DNA of 64,000 nt from Paenibacillus foliorum (GCF_013141765.1 NZ_WHOD01000013.1:310001-374000); one strand, 5' to 3'. Counted from the stretch's first letter, positions 25,269 to 34,500 are shown. Notes: generated from the letters alone by a model not told the origin. Translations and numbers: made by a program.

Positions 25269-25928
25269 ATGGATAAGCTTAAATTTGATATTTTGTTCAA
25301 GTATTGGGATATGTACCTGGAGGGTTTCTGGAATACACTTCAGGTTAGTCTTATTGCGTTGGTCGGTAGTTTTATTCTGGGGACAATTGTCGCAGTAATG
25401 CGTATTGCGCCTTTTAAACCATTGAATTGGATGGGCACCGTCTTTGTTGAATTTATCCGAAATATTCCTCTAATTTTGATTGTCTTTTTCTTTTTTCTTG
25501 CTCCTTCCGTACTCGGTCTACCGTTGAGCGGCTTTGTTGCGGGAACAGTGGCGTTGACTATTTACACGGCTGCCTTTATAGCTGAATCGGTTCGGGCGGG
25601 AATCCAAGCCGTGCCTAAGGGACAAACCGAAGCCGCACGCGCATCGGGGTTAACTTATAACCAAGCCATGTGTTATGTTGTACTGCCTCAAGCTATCAAA
25701 ATCGTTATCCCTCCTATCGGCAACCAGTTTTTAAATCTTGTCAAAAACTCATCGATATTAAGTGTCGTAGCAGGGTTGGACTTAATGTATTATGCCGATC
25801 TCATTTCTACGAAATCATTTGTCACGTTTAGTGTCTATATTTTTGTAGCCTTATTTTATCTGGTTATTACCATTCCGTTAAGCATCGGGCTTTCCTATCT
25901 GGAACGACGAATGGCAGGAGTGCGTTAA
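25269..25928 (+). CDS. glnM: Glutamine ABC transporter permease
   Basis: A 219-residue HisM-type permease with about five TM helices; the EAA loop reads TEAARASGLTYNQAMCYVVL. AGGAGG lies 12 bases before ATG 25269, somewhat far. It pairs with the next permease to form the channel of the glutamine importer. Confidence 0.87.
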   Translation: MDKLKFDILFKYWDMYLEGFWNTLQVSLIALVGSFILGTIVAVMRIAPFKPLNWMGTVFVEFIRNIPLILIVFFFFLAPSVLGLPLSGFVAGTVALTIYTAAFIAESVRAGIQAVPKGQTEAARASGLTYNQAMCYVVLPQAIKIVIPPIGNQFLNLVKNSSILSVVAGLDLMYYADLISTKSFVTFSVYIFVALFYLVITIPLSIGLSYLERRMAGVR

Positions 25929-25961
25929 GCAGGCATAGGTTTGTTTTGGAGGTGAGACTTT

Positions 25962-26612
25962 ATGGATTTTGCAGGCGCGTATACTTGGGATCATATATGG
26001 TTCATGATAGAAGGTTTGGGAGTAACTTTGAAAGTAGCTGCAATTGCTATCGTGTTCAGCTTTTTGATTGGATGTGTACTGGGAACGATCCGGTATACGA
26101 AATTTCCTGTAATTTCACAGCTTACAGCTTTGATGGTGGAGACGATTCGGAACCTCCCCCTGCTGCTGATTATTTTCTTTACGTTTTTTGCTCTTCCCGA
26201 AATAGGAATCAAGCTTAGTGTTGTGAATGCGGCGATTGTTGCGTTGACCATCTTTGAAGCAGCCATGATTTCTGAAATTGTGCGGAGCGGATTAAAATCT
26301 ATTGATAAAGGCCAGATAGAAGCGGCCCGATCATCAGGTCTGTCCTACCTGCAGACGCTTTGGCATATTGTGCTGCCGCAAGCGCTCCGCCGCATGGTGC
26401 CGCCAATGGTAAGCCAATTTATTTCGCTGCTAAAGGACACGTCGCTTGCAGTTGTTATTTCCTTGGGAGAACTGATGCACAACGCACAAATTATTAACGG
26501 GCAGAATGTTAATTTCGTAATCCCAATCTTATTGCTCACTGCTGTTATGTACTTTATCGTTAATTATTCGTTATCCATAGTGGCTCGTCGACTGGAAGCG
26601 CGGCAGGTGTAG
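25962..26612 (+). CDS. glnP: Glutamine ABC transporter permease
   Basis: A 216-residue HisM-type permease, paralogous to glnM (EAA loop EAARSSGLSYLQTLWHIVLP). TGGAGGTGAG precedes ATG 25962. It is the last gene of the operon; a terminator follows at 26708. Confidence 0.87.
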   Translation: MDFAGAYTWDHIWFMIEGLGVTLKVAAIAIVFSFLIGCVLGTIRYTKFPVISQLTALMVETIRNLPLLLIIFFTFFALPEIGIKLSVVNAAIVALTIFEAAMISEIVRSGLKSIDKGQIEAARSSGLSYLQTLWHIVLPQALRRMVPPMVSQFISLLKDTSLAVVISLGELMHNAQIINGQNVNFVIPILLLTAVMYFIVNYSLSIVARRLEARQV

Positions 26613-26707
26613 ATGATGAGCTGAGAGCATTCATATCTCCATCAAGCAAAGAGGTAGCTGTCTGTCCCAAGGGTAGACTCATTTGAATAATTTCATGTTC
26701 GGTCTGA

Positions 26708-26754
26708 AGAAACCTTAAAAACACCGTGATGGTGGAGTTTAAGGTTTCTTTTTC
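26708..26754 (+). terminator. glnQHMP terminator
   Basis: AGAAACCTTAAA (26708-26719) pairs with TTTAAGGTTTCT (26738-26749), followed by a T-run. Confidence 0.88.
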
Positions 26755-26839
26755 ATCCTGAATCCTCTTATTTACATTATTATAGAACTATGTTATATTA
26801 ACCAATAAACCAATCATCCTACAAATTTGAGGTGCATGA

Positions 26840-27538
26840 ATGGATATCTCGAAAACAAATCGGTTATCGCTTGTCGAGCAAGTCATAGTACAAATTGAGT
26901 CATTAATTGAATCTGGGACATGGTCGGTTGGAACTCGTTTACCACCAGAACTAGAGCTGATGCAGCAGTTCGATGTGAGTCGCAATACATTAAGAGAGGC
27001 AATACGGGCTCTTGTTCATGCGGGACTCTTGAAAACAAGGCAAGGGAGTGGTTCCTTTGTCAGTTCATCCAGTGTTCTGGGGGCGGTTCTTCACCGACGC
27101 ATCCAGAAGTCCAATATATTAGAAACATTAGAGGTACGGCATGCTCTTGAGCGGGAGGCTGCACAATTAGCAGCTATAAGACGCAATGAGGAAGATATAG
27201 CTAGGTTACGTATGTACATCTCCGATTGCCAGGCTGCTGCAGTTGCGAAAAATCGTCAGGCCTACGCAGAATCTGATATTAAGCTGCACAAAGCAATTGT
27301 AGAAGCAGCTCATAACAGTGTTCTGATTGACTTGTATGAGCACATGACAGAATCCATGCAAACCTCTGTTCATAACCTCGTTGAAATAACATCGCATTCA
27401 GATTTTCATCAGAACATTCATAGTAAACTTGTAACTGCAATTATTGAACAAAATATAGATCAGGCTATAGAAGCTGTAAATGAATATATAGATCAATTTA
27501 AGGACGCTTTATTAGAAGACATTGGGGGATCATCATGA
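26840..27538 (+). CDS. GntR-family regulator, FadR/FCD subgroup
   Basis: A 232-residue regulator. The N-terminal winged helix has GTRLPPELELMQQFDVSRNT and LKTRQGSGSFV; the C-terminal all-helical FCD ligand domain (from about 90) has the metal/ligand residues D..H (ESDIKLHKAIVEAA) and later His residues. FCD regulators respond to organic acids or sugars. The stop overlaps the next gene's start by 4 bases, so it most likely controls that MFS transporter and its own operon. Confidence 0.88.
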   Translation: MDISKTNRLSLVEQVIVQIESLIESGTWSVGTRLPPELELMQQFDVSRNTLREAIRALVHAGLLKTRQGSGSFVSSSSVLGAVLHRRIQKSNILETLEVRHALEREAAQLAAIRRNEEDIARLRMYISDCQAAAVAKNRQAYAESDIKLHKAIVEAAHNSVLIDLYEHMTESMQTSVHNLVEITSHSDFHQNIHSKLVTAIIEQNIDQAIEAVNEYIDQFKDALLEDIGGSS

Positions 27539-28764
27539 GTTTTCATCAAGTACAAAGCCAAGCAGAACATGAATCTAAAGCAGCCCCAAAGGCAGGGATA
27601 GGGTTACTTATCATAGGAATCATTTTTATTGGAGCCACTCTCAGAGCACCTTTAACATCTATAGGGCCTCTGATAGCCTCCATTCGTGACAGTCTGGGAA
27701 TATCTAACACAATAGCAGGCACCCTAACAACCGTGCCCTTACTAGCTTTTGCAGTGCTTTCACCCTTCGCACCTAAATTATCCCGACGCTTTGGCATGGA
27801 GCTTGTGTTATTGGCTTCGTTATTCTTATTAACACTCGGAATCGTATTACGGTCTTTGGCTGGAGTGGGAGCACTATTTACTGGAACCATCTTGCTTGGG
27901 TTATCTATCGCTGTTTGCAATGTACTGTTACCCAGTTTTATTAAAAATAAATTCCCCACAAGAATTGGAGTCATGACAGGGCTTTATGCGGTCTCGATGA
28001 ACTTATGCGGAGGGATTGCATCTGGAGTTAGTGCTCCAATTTCTTCTGTAATGGGTTTAGGATGGAAGGGAGCTCTTGGCAGCTGGGGAATCTTGTCCTT
28101 TATTGCTCTATTACTTTGGATTCCACAAATGCGCTCCCATCGCAAACCAGCAAATACTATAAGCTTAGAGAAGCAAACAGAGTCTATTAGTATATGGCGT
28201 TCCAGGTTGGCTTGGAAAGTGACCTTTTATATGGGGTTACAATCACTTATTTTCTATACCGTCATTGCTTGGTTGCCTGTGATTCTCCAAGAACAAGGGT
28301 TAAGTTCGAGTTCAGCCGGATGGATGCTTTCCTTGATGCAATTTGCAGTCCTACCCTTTACGTTTATTGTTCCAATTATAGCTGGATATATGAAGAATCA
28401 GCGGTTATTAGTGGTTATAACTGCTTTATTATTTACGGGTGGAATTAGTGGTGTCCTGTATGGAAGTACGGCACTAATCCCATTATGGGTCATTATGATT
28501 GGGATTGCTGCTGGAATGGCCTTTAGTTTAGCTATGATGTTTTTTAGCTTACGTACACATAATACGCAACAAGCGGCTGAGCTATCAGGAATGGCACAAT
28601 CATTTGGTTATCTGCTTGCTGCGGTAGGTCCTACATTGTTTGGATTAATACATGATGCAGCAAATAGCTGGACGATCCCATTATTGATGCTGATTGTTGC
28701 CTCAGTACTTATTTTTATTTTTGGTATGGGTGCAGGAAAAAACGAGTACGTGACTAAGGAATAG
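27535..28764 (+). CDS. MFS transporter, CynX/NimT-like
   Basis: A 409-residue 12-span transporter. The first helix has ATLRAPLTSIGPLIASI, the signature of the CynX/NimT (cyanate/2-nitroimidazole) family. A central cytoplasmic loop lies near residue 205. It is coupled by an ATGA overlap to the GntR-FCD regulator. The direction and substrate are unknown; relatives export nitroimidazoles or take up cyanate. A bidirectional terminator follows at once. Confidence 0.85.
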   Translation: MSFHQVQSQAEHESKAAPKAGIGLLIIGIIFIGATLRAPLTSIGPLIASIRDSLGISNTIAGTLTTVPLLAFAVLSPFAPKLSRRFGMELVLLASLFLLTLGIVLRSLAGVGALFTGTILLGLSIAVCNVLLPSFIKNKFPTRIGVMTGLYAVSMNLCGGIASGVSAPISSVMGLGWKGALGSWGILSFIALLLWIPQMRSHRKPANTISLEKQTESISIWRSRLAWKVTFYMGLQSLIFYTVIAWLPVILQEQGLSSSSAGWMLSLMQFAVLPFTFIVPIIAGYMKNQRLLVVITALLFTGGISGVLYGSTALIPLWVIMIGIAAGMAFSLAMMFFSLRTHNTQQAAELSGMAQSFGYLLAAVGPTLFGLIHDAANSWTIPLLMLIVASVLIFIFGMGAGKNEYVTKE

Positions 28765-28767
28765 TTG

Positions 28768-28819
28768 AAAAAGATATAAAGAAAGTACCGAGAAATCGGC
28801 GCTCTCTTTATATCTTTTT
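28768..28819. terminator. Bidirectional terminator between the MFS and aldo/keto reductase genes
   Basis: AAAAAGATATAAAG (28768-28781) pairs with CTTTATATCTTTTT (28806-28819), with further inner pairing. It serves the converging genes. Confidence 0.88.
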
Positions 28820-28852
28820 TAGCATTCAAGAATTACATAGAATAGGGGCCTA

Positions 28853-29698
28853 TTAAAAATCAAAGTTGTCCGGGTCTGGACCAACACGATGATTCTGATT
28901 CAAACCATCAATCCGAGCCATATCTTCTTTTGAAAGCTCAAAATCAAATACTGCTGAGTTTTCTAGGATTCGATGTTCTTTAGTAGACTTTGGAATCGTT
29001 ACAATCCCATGCTGTAAGTCCCAACGCAGAATTACTTGGGCAATAGATTTCTCATGTTTATCTGCGATTTCTTTTAAGATCGGATGATCTAATAGCTGAC
29101 CTTGCATTAACGGGGACCAGGCTTCGATTTGAATGCCTTGCTCCTTGCAGAATCTAATAAGCTCTTTTTGAGTTAATTGCGGATGGAGTTCCACTTGATT
29201 TACCATGGGTTTAATTGTAGCTTCCTTCATTAGTTCCTCAATATGATGGACTTGGAAATTGCTTACTCCAATTGCTTTTACACGCCCATCTTTATATAGG
29301 GTTTCCAAAGCCCTCCACGCATCTTTAAATTTACCTTCTACAGGCCAATGGATAAGGTACAAATCGAGATAGTCCAAGCCTAGTTTATTTAAACTTGTTT
29401 CGTAGGCCGCTAGTGTGGATTCGTATCCCAGATCGGCATTCCAAACCTTTGATGTAACAAAAAGATCTTCTCTAGAGATTTGATTCTCAAGAATAGCTTC
29501 GTGAATTCCTTGTCCGACACTTGTTTCATTGTCATAAATAGCTGCCGTATCGATACTGCGATAACCATGCTTAATGGCCGATTTTACAGCAAGGACCAGC
29601 TCAGCACCTTCTTCAACTTTAAATACTCCCAGCCCAAACCAAGGCATTTTAATACCATTGTGTAAAGTTGTTGTATCTTGTAAATGTTTCGCGATCAT
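28853..29698 (-). CDS. ytbE: Aldo/keto reductase (YtbE-like)
   Basis: A 281-residue TIM-barrel NADPH reductase. Catalytic tetrad members are visible: Asp and Tyr in SIDTAAIYDNE, Lys in FVTSKVWN, His in YLIHWPVE; the NADPH-binding tail has IPKSTKEHRI. Start 29698 follows AGGAGG; the in-frame start at 29728 would overlap the preceding gene. Neighbours match B. subtilis ytbE-ytbD with divergent ytcD (HxlR), so the name is by synteny and similarity. It likely detoxifies aldehydes or quinone-type electrophiles under control of the HxlR protein. Confidence 0.87.
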   Translation of the reverse strand: MIAKHLQDTTTLHNGIKMPWFGLGVFKVEEGAELVLAVKSAIKHGYRSIDTAAIYDNETSVGQGIHEAILENQISREDLFVTSKVWNADLGYESTLAAYETSLNKLGLDYLDLYLIHWPVEGKFKDAWRALETLYKDGRVKAIGVSNFQVHHIEELMKEATIKPMVNQVELHPQLTQKELIRFCKEQGIQIEAWSPLMQGQLLDHPILKEIADKHEKSIAQVILRWDLQHGIVTIPKSTKEHRILENSAVFDFELSKEDMARIDGLNQNHRVGPDPDNFDF

Positions 29699-29724
29699 AG
29701 AATAAACCTCCTGAGTTTTATTGG

Positions 29725-30910
29725 TCAAGCTGCCTTGTGTTTGAGTTTTGCTTCATCTTTTCTTTCCAAGGCACGTGCCCAACCGGTTAGGAATACGGCT
29801 CCGAGAACCATCAATGCTCCGACCCAAGCTGTATGAATAAGTCCAATCGAGTCGGTAACTACACCACCCAAATACGCTCCAATCGCAATCCCAGCGTTAA
29901 AGGCGGCGATATTAACAGCAGAAGCTACATCTTTCAGCCAACATAACAACATAAACCTGCAATCCCGGTACATTCATAAAAGCTAACAATCCCATAAAGA
30001 AAATCGTAATCAATCCAGCAATTTTGAATGGAACGGTAAACGTGAGAATGAGTAGAACAATGGATTGTAAAGCAAACATATAGAACAAGGCGGAAACGGG
30101 CTTGCGATTGGCAGCCTTTCCTCCGATGACGTTGCCAATGGCTATGGCAATTCCGTATAAAAGAAGAATGAGTGCTACCGTTGTTTCCTTAAATCCGGTT
30201 ATATCGTGAAGCAAAGGGGATAAATAAGTAAAGACAACAAAGGTGCCTCCGTACCCTATGGCAGTAATGGAGAATGCAAGGAGCAAACGCCCATTAGTAA
30301 CAAGTTTAAGCTGCGTGCGAAGCGGAGTTTTGGTTCCTCTGCGTAGGTCAGAGGGAATCAAAACCATATTGGCTATGAAGGCTATTATGCCGATTACAAC
30401 GATCCCGACAAAGGCGGCTCTCCAACCCCAGTGTTGTCCAATCAAGGTACCCAAGGGTACTCCTGTAACAGTGGCCACCGTGAGCCCGGAGAACATAATA
30501 GCTATGGCGCTAGCTCTCCGATTTTCGGGTACAAGGTCGGCTGCAATGGTAGAGCCAATCGACATAAATACTCCGTGTGACAAGGCCGAGATGACGCGTG
30601 CTGCCAGTAGTAGGCCTATTCCACTTGCCGCTGCGGCAAGGCTATTGCCCACAATAAACACAATCATGATCCAGCCCAATAACGTTTTGCGCGGAATATT
30701 AGAGGTTAAGGATGTTAGGATAGGGGCTCCAAAAGTCACCCCTAAAGCATATAAAGTAACCGTTAATGCAGATGTGGTAACCGATATATTTAAGTCCTCA
30801 GAGATTAGGGGCAGCAGGCCCACACTGATGAACTCTGTTGTTCCAATCGCAAAGGCGCTTATGGCTAATGCAAGGAGCGCGAACGTACTTCTTTTTGAAT
30901 TCATTGACAT
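29725..30910 (-). pseudogene. ytbD: MFS efflux transporter (YtbD/AraJ-like), frameshifted
   Basis: Two overlapping frames encode one 12-span MFS protein. The first runs from 30910 (or GTG 30919) through MNVPGLQVYVVMLAE, then goes out of frame at about 29930 and stops after RCSFCC. The second resumes with DVASAVNIAAFNAGIAIGAY and ends at 29725. In relatives several residues (of the type KYVPSAV) lie between MLAE and DVASA, so a small deletion, not one miscalled base, best explains the break. The last three or so helices would be lost. It lies upstream of ytbE in the same direction and opposite the HxlR gene. A rare ribosomal frameshift is less likely because residues are missing. Confidence 0.8.
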
Positions 30911-31003
30911 TTGTTTCACAACTCCTACAGTATGGTATTACCGGCCGGTAGATGCTATTATGAATTATTTGAATAGAAAAGAATAGTACGTACTTTTAAG
31001 TGA

Positions 31004-31027
31004 TATAGGTACTAAAAAGTTCCTATA
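31004..31027. promoter_or_regulatory. HxlR/YtcD-type operator
   Basis: The inverted repeat TATAGGTACT-AAAA-AGTTCCTATA has 9 of 10 positions matching. It lies between the divergent ytbD-like and ytcD-like genes, 25 bases before the HxlR start. A second palindrome, TACCGGCCGGTA (30939-30950), lies nearer the MFS gene. Confidence 0.6.
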
Positions 31028-31051
31028 AACGTGCTCTGGGAGGAATAGATT

Positions 31052-31468
31052 GTGATCAAAAAGAAATATAACATTTCAGTGGAAGCGACACTCGAGGTGA
31101 TCGGGGGAAAATGGAAATGTGTAATCCTCTGTCATTTAACACATGGGAAGAAGCGAACAAGTGATTTGAAGCGTATTATGCCCGCAATTACACAAAAGAT
31201 GTTAACTCAGCAACTGAGAGAACTTGAACAAGATGGCATAGTGAATCGAATTAGCTACAACCAGGTGCCTCCAAAGGTCGAATACGAGCTTAGCGAATAT
31301 GGTTGGAGCTTGAAATCAATATTAGATTCCCTATGCGCATGGGGTGAAAACCATATTGTTAAGGAGTACGGGGATAAGTTTGCTGTATTAGAGGATAATA
31401 TACTTAATAATAATGAGACTGACCGGATTGCACTTTATGCAGAAATGGATAACTCCATAGATAAGTAG
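31052..31468 (+). CDS. ytcD: HxlR-family transcriptional regulator (YtcD-like)
   Basis: A 138-residue winged-helix regulator of the HxlR/DUF24 family: IGGKWKCVILCHL, MPAITQKMLTQQLREL (recognition helix), VEYELSEYGWSL. Cys residues near the N-terminal helix (about 23 and 27) could sense electrophiles, as in other HxlR proteins. The GTG start is supported by GGGAGGAAT upstream. It is divergent from the MFS/aldo-keto reductase unit with the operator between, as in B. subtilis ytcD-ytbDE. The C-terminal tail is longer than usual. Confidence 0.87.
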   Translation: MIKKKYNISVEATLEVIGGKWKCVILCHLTHGKKRTSDLKRIMPAITQKMLTQQLRELEQDGIVNRISYNQVPPKVEYELSEYGWSLKSILDSLCAWGENHIVKEYGDKFAVLEDNILNNNETDRIALYAEMDNSIDK

Positions 31469-31583
31469 TATAAATAAAAGACTATTTCTGTTAATTTTTT
31501 TAATTAAAATTATTTCAAAAAGCAGGAATTGGATTCTTTATAAAGAACATATAATAAAAAAATGTTCTTTAGGAGGAATCTTT

Positions 31584-32423
31584 GTGGTTGACTTTGTCAA
31601 ATATAATTCGATTTTAAGGGAACAAGAACGACCTATTAGATTTATTATCGGCAGAATATTAATGCTTACTGGGCTTAGTAAATTCATAATAATAAACAGA
31701 GACCAATTTAAAATTTATTTTAACCCAACGGCAGTAACCGCCAATTATTGGATGAATCCAGAAAAGGTATACAGTGAAGAAAGTTTTTTCACTCACTTCT
31801 TAGAATCAGGTGATACAGTAGTTGATGTGGGGGCAAATATCGGTGCACTGACACTAACTGCTGCTCATAAAGTGGGGGATAGCGGAAAGGTAATTTCAGT
31901 TGAAGCCCACCCAAGGACATTTAGGTTCCTGAAAAATAACATAAATCTAAATAACTTCAAAAATATAGATTGTTACAATGTAGCTGTTGGGGAGAACGAA
32001 GGGTATATTAATTTCTCTGACAACATTAGTTCGGATGATGAAAATGGAGTTACATTAGATTCCAAAGGCATCATGATTAAGGTGGAAAAATTGGACAATA
32101 TATTAAAAAATGTTGGTTCAACTATCACTTTATTAAAGATAGATGTTGAGGGATTTGAACTCTTTGTACTGAAAGGCTCTACTAAAGTCCTCCAAAATGT
32201 GAAGCACATCTATCTCGAGTCGTGGGAGGATCACTTTAAAAAATATGGCTATTCGACACCAGAACTCATTAGATTTATAACATCGCAAGGGTTTAAACTA
32301 TTTAAACTTCATAATCATCATCTAAGTGCTGTAGAGGGTAACTATGTATCAAGATTATGTGAAAACTTAATTGCAACAAAAGATGAATCTGAATTAAGAC
32401 AACGATTGGAAAATTATAGGTAA
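31584..32423 (+). CDS. FkbM-family SAM methyltransferase
   Basis: A 279-residue methyltransferase with motif I VVDVGANIGALTLTA, motif II ISVEAHPRTFRFLK, and the FkbM-characteristic LLKIDVEGFELFVLKG. FkbM enzymes O-methylate sugars or polyketides; the substrate here is unknown. GTG 31584 follows AGGAGGAATCTTT. Base composition is visibly more A+T-rich than the flanks, and no partner biosynthetic gene is adjacent, suggesting an acquired gene. Confidence 0.85.
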   Translation: MVDFVKYNSILREQERPIRFIIGRILMLTGLSKFIIINRDQFKIYFNPTAVTANYWMNPEKVYSEESFFTHFLESGDTVVDVGANIGALTLTAAHKVGDSGKVISVEAHPRTFRFLKNNINLNNFKNIDCYNVAVGENEGYINFSDNISSDDENGVTLDSKGIMIKVEKLDNILKNVGSTITLLKIDVEGFELFVLKGSTKVLQNVKHIYLESWEDHFKKYGYSTPELIRFITSQGFKLFKLHNHHLSAVEGNYVSRLCENLIATKDESELRQRLENYR

Positions 32424-32510
32424 ACCACAATCTAATAGGAAAAGTTAAGTACAAAGATAGAGTGAATTAGGGAAATCCTAGTTCACTTTTTATTTGCATT
32501 TATTACTTGG

Positions 32511-33236
32511 TTAATCACAGAGCTTAATGAGTTGTGTAAAATAGGTCAATCCATCCCTATCGATTTTACTTCGTCCATAAGCATCTAAGAATATATCTTT
32601 ATAGTTATCAGTCTTTAAATTATAGTTAAGCGTCCAAATTCCCCAATAAATATCGTAATGTCTATCACCGATCCCGCCGTACCCTAAATCAATAAACCCT
32701 TTGAACGAAAAGTTGTCCATTATGATATTAGGTAAGCAGTAGTCTCCATGTATTATTACATCGTCGATGGCTGAATAATTTATCTCAGTTAAGATATTAA
32801 GGCTTGCTTCCTTGTTAGTTAGTTCATTTAACTCTTCTGCAGTCCTATTCTTATAGGGACAACCCTCGGTAGGCAGTGAGTGTAACATGCTGAGATATTC
32901 ACCGAAAACACTAGCCAATTTATTCGGGTTTTCAATATATAATTCTGACGTTCCGTCTTCACCACTTACGGCTTCTGATAATAAATAATCATTTTCCAAA
33001 TCGGATTCATAGGCAAAAACCTTCGGTGCAACCTTGTGGGTACTTAAAAAGTTTGACATTCTGTATTCGCGTTCAAGACTACCTTTTTTACTTATCTTTA
33101 GAAAAGCCCCATCCGCTCCCTTTACAAAAACAGTTTTAGCATTATCGGAGCAGCTACTATCATAAAATGTAGCATTTTTTAAATAGTACCTAATTGTCGA
33201 GGGTACCGTTTCAATATCAAAGGAAACTTCTGTCAT
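32511..33236 (-). CDS. APH(3')-like aminoglycoside/small-molecule phosphotransferase
   Basis: A 241-residue kinase-fold protein. Catalytic loop HGDYCLPNIIMDN (H-G-D-x-x-x-x-N) and metal-binding FIDLGYGGIGDRHYDIYW match the APH(3') group. The N-terminal lobe has VFVKGADGAFLKI with the ATP-binding Lys. It is somewhat shorter than classical APH(3') enzymes (about 264). Real antibiotic activity cannot be told from sequence. Start 33236 is favoured because GAGG lies 6 bases upstream. Like the FkbM gene it is A+T-rich and may be part of an acquired segment. Confidence 0.78.
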   Translation of the reverse strand: MTEVSFDIETVPSTIRYYLKNATFYDSSCSDNAKTVFVKGADGAFLKISKKGSLEREYRMSNFLSTHKVAPKVFAYESDLENDYLLSEAVSGEDGTSELYIENPNKLASVFGEYLSMLHSLPTEGCPYKNRTAEELNELTNKEASLNILTEINYSAIDDVIIHGDYCLPNIIMDNFSFKGFIDLGYGGIGDRHYDIYWGIWTLNYNLKTDNYKDIFLDAYGRSKIDRDGLTYFTQLIKLCD

Positions 33237-33339
33237 CTTCATCCTCTCACCTACCTTGTAACTATTTACATGTAAATGCTACCAGATTCTTCTGAATAGG
33301 ATAGGGGGAAATTGATTTCAATCACCCCTGCTACTCCAT

Positions 33340-33783
33340 TCACAATGATTTATTGGAATAAAACACTTTAGAGTGCAGTACATCCAGAGCTCGGTCGATT
33401 TCTTCCAGATCTTCTGTGGATGCATCATTTATCCGTTGAAGGAAACGGGCTAGAATGCGCTTAAAGACTTCATTCATCATGGCTTGTCCTTCTTCGGAAA
33501 GACGGATATATTGCTTGCGTCGGTCCTCGGCAACGGTAACTTTCTCGCATAGATTTTTGTCGACTAGTTTCTTCAATTCACGGCTCGTGTTCGGCATGGA
33601 CATATGATGACAATCGCTAATTTCGCTAAGGGTAACGGGCTGACTAACCGCAATATATTCAAGAATATTATATTGAAGGGGAGTAATGTCGTCAGGTTTA
33701 ACATCTTTTGTAAATTCATGCTTTACTTGATGAACCGCAGTGGTAAATGTTACGAATTTATGATAAAAAGCTTTTTGATCCAC
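33340..33783 (-). CDS. MarR-family regulator
   Basis: A 147-residue winged-helix repressor: LQYNILEYIAV, SEISDCHHMSMPNTSRELKK (recognition helix), EDRRKQYIRLSEEG (wing with the typical D-R-R). GTG 33783 is preferred to GTG 33792, which lies inside the AGAGGTG ribosome site. It is divergent from a flavodoxin-fold oxidoreductase gene with two palindromic sites between them, so it likely represses both in response to a phenolic or quinone-type ligand. Confidence 0.87.
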   Translation of the reverse strand: MDQKAFYHKFVTFTTAVHQVKHEFTKDVKPDDITPLQYNILEYIAVSQPVTLSEISDCHHMSMPNTSRELKKLVDKNLCEKVTVAEDRRKQYIRLSEEGQAMMNEVFKRILARFLQRINDASTEDLEEIDRALDVLHSKVFYSNKSL

Positions 33784-33831
33784 AGAAATCACCTCTTAGG
33801 AATACCATATCAAATTGATTGTCAAAAAACA

Positions 33832-33887
33832 ATTATCATTTGACAACAAAATAAAGGTGTGCTACTATTTGCTTATCAAATGATAAG
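33832..33887. promoter_or_regulatory. Twin MarR-type operators
   Basis: Site A: ATTATCATTTGACAA (33832-33846), nearest the MarR gene. Site B: CTTATCA-AA-TGATAAG (33872-33887), a perfect 16-bp palindrome 16 bases before the oxidoreductase start. The two share TTATCAtTTGAtAA. Site A overlaps a longer inverted repeat, TTGTCAAA/TTTGACAA (33819-33846). Confidence 0.65.
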
Positions 33888-33903
33888 TAATGAGGTGGTA
33901 CAA

Positions 33904-34500
33904 ATGAAAACGCTGGTTATTTATACGCATCCTAATCATCAGAGCCTAAGTTATGCATTTTTGAAAAAAGTTATCCAAGGAAGTAATGAAAACCCCCATA
34001 TCACAGAGATCAAGGTGCTGGATTTGTATGAGGAGGAGTTTAATCCTGTCCTTGTGTTCAATGAGAAGAAACGCAGAAGGGATATGAAATCCGAACCCCA
34101 GCTTGCTAAGTATCGAGAGCAGATTATTTGGGCTGATAAAATCGTATTCGTGTACCCAATCTGGTGGGGACGGCCACCTGCTATGCTCTTGGGGTATATC
34201 GACCAAATGTTTGCTTCAGGTTTTGCTTACAAAGACACGGGAGGACTTCTGCCAGAGGGGCTTTTAAAGGGAAAGTCAGTTGTTTGTATTTCCACAATGA
34301 AGGGGCCCGCACTGTATCCTTTGTTCTGGTTGAATAATGCGCACAAAGTATTAATGAGAAAAGCCTTATTTAACTACGTGGGTATAAAGAAAGTGAAGTT
34401 CTTTGAATTTGGCAATATGGAAAGCCCGAAGGGGAAACAGGACGAGAAATTAAATCGTATCTATCGTTATTTTAAAAGTATAAATCTTCAGTATTCGTAA
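33904..34500 (+). CDS. NAD(P)H-dependent oxidoreductase, flavodoxin-like fold (quinone reductase type)
   Basis: A 198-residue flavodoxin_2-type protein (KefF/MdaB/NQO family): MKTLVIYTHPNHQSLSYAF at the flavin phosphate loop, ADKIVFVYPIWWGRPPAMLLGY (the conserved P-x-W-W), and FASGFAYKD. Such enzymes reduce quinones or nitro compounds with NAD(P)H and FMN/FAD. Start 33904 follows GAGGTGG by 6 bases. It is divergently paired with the MarR gene. A terminator follows at 34562. Confidence 0.87.
   Translation: MKTLVIYTHPNHQSLSYAFLKKVIQGSNENPHITEIKVLDLYEEEFNPVLVFNEKKRRRDMKSEPQLAKYREQIIWADKIVFVYPIWWGRPPAMLLGYIDQMFASGFAYKDTGGLLPEGLLKGKSVVCISTMKGPALYPLFWLNNAHKVLMRKALFNYVGIKKVKFFEFGNMESPKGKQDEKLNRIYRYFKSINLQYS

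Noticed and set aside
26788..26798. An 11-base match CTATGTTATAT shared with 23469-23479, as a shared GntR-FCD operator
   Set aside because: At 23472 the bases form a TnrA/GlnR box with a second arm; the copy at 26788 has no matching arm (TGTTA but no TAACA at N7) and could be an AT-rich chance match.
30243..30986. 247-codon frame opposite the ytbD-like gene
   Set aside because: Antisense shadow of an MFS coding region; no ribosome site and low-complexity composition.
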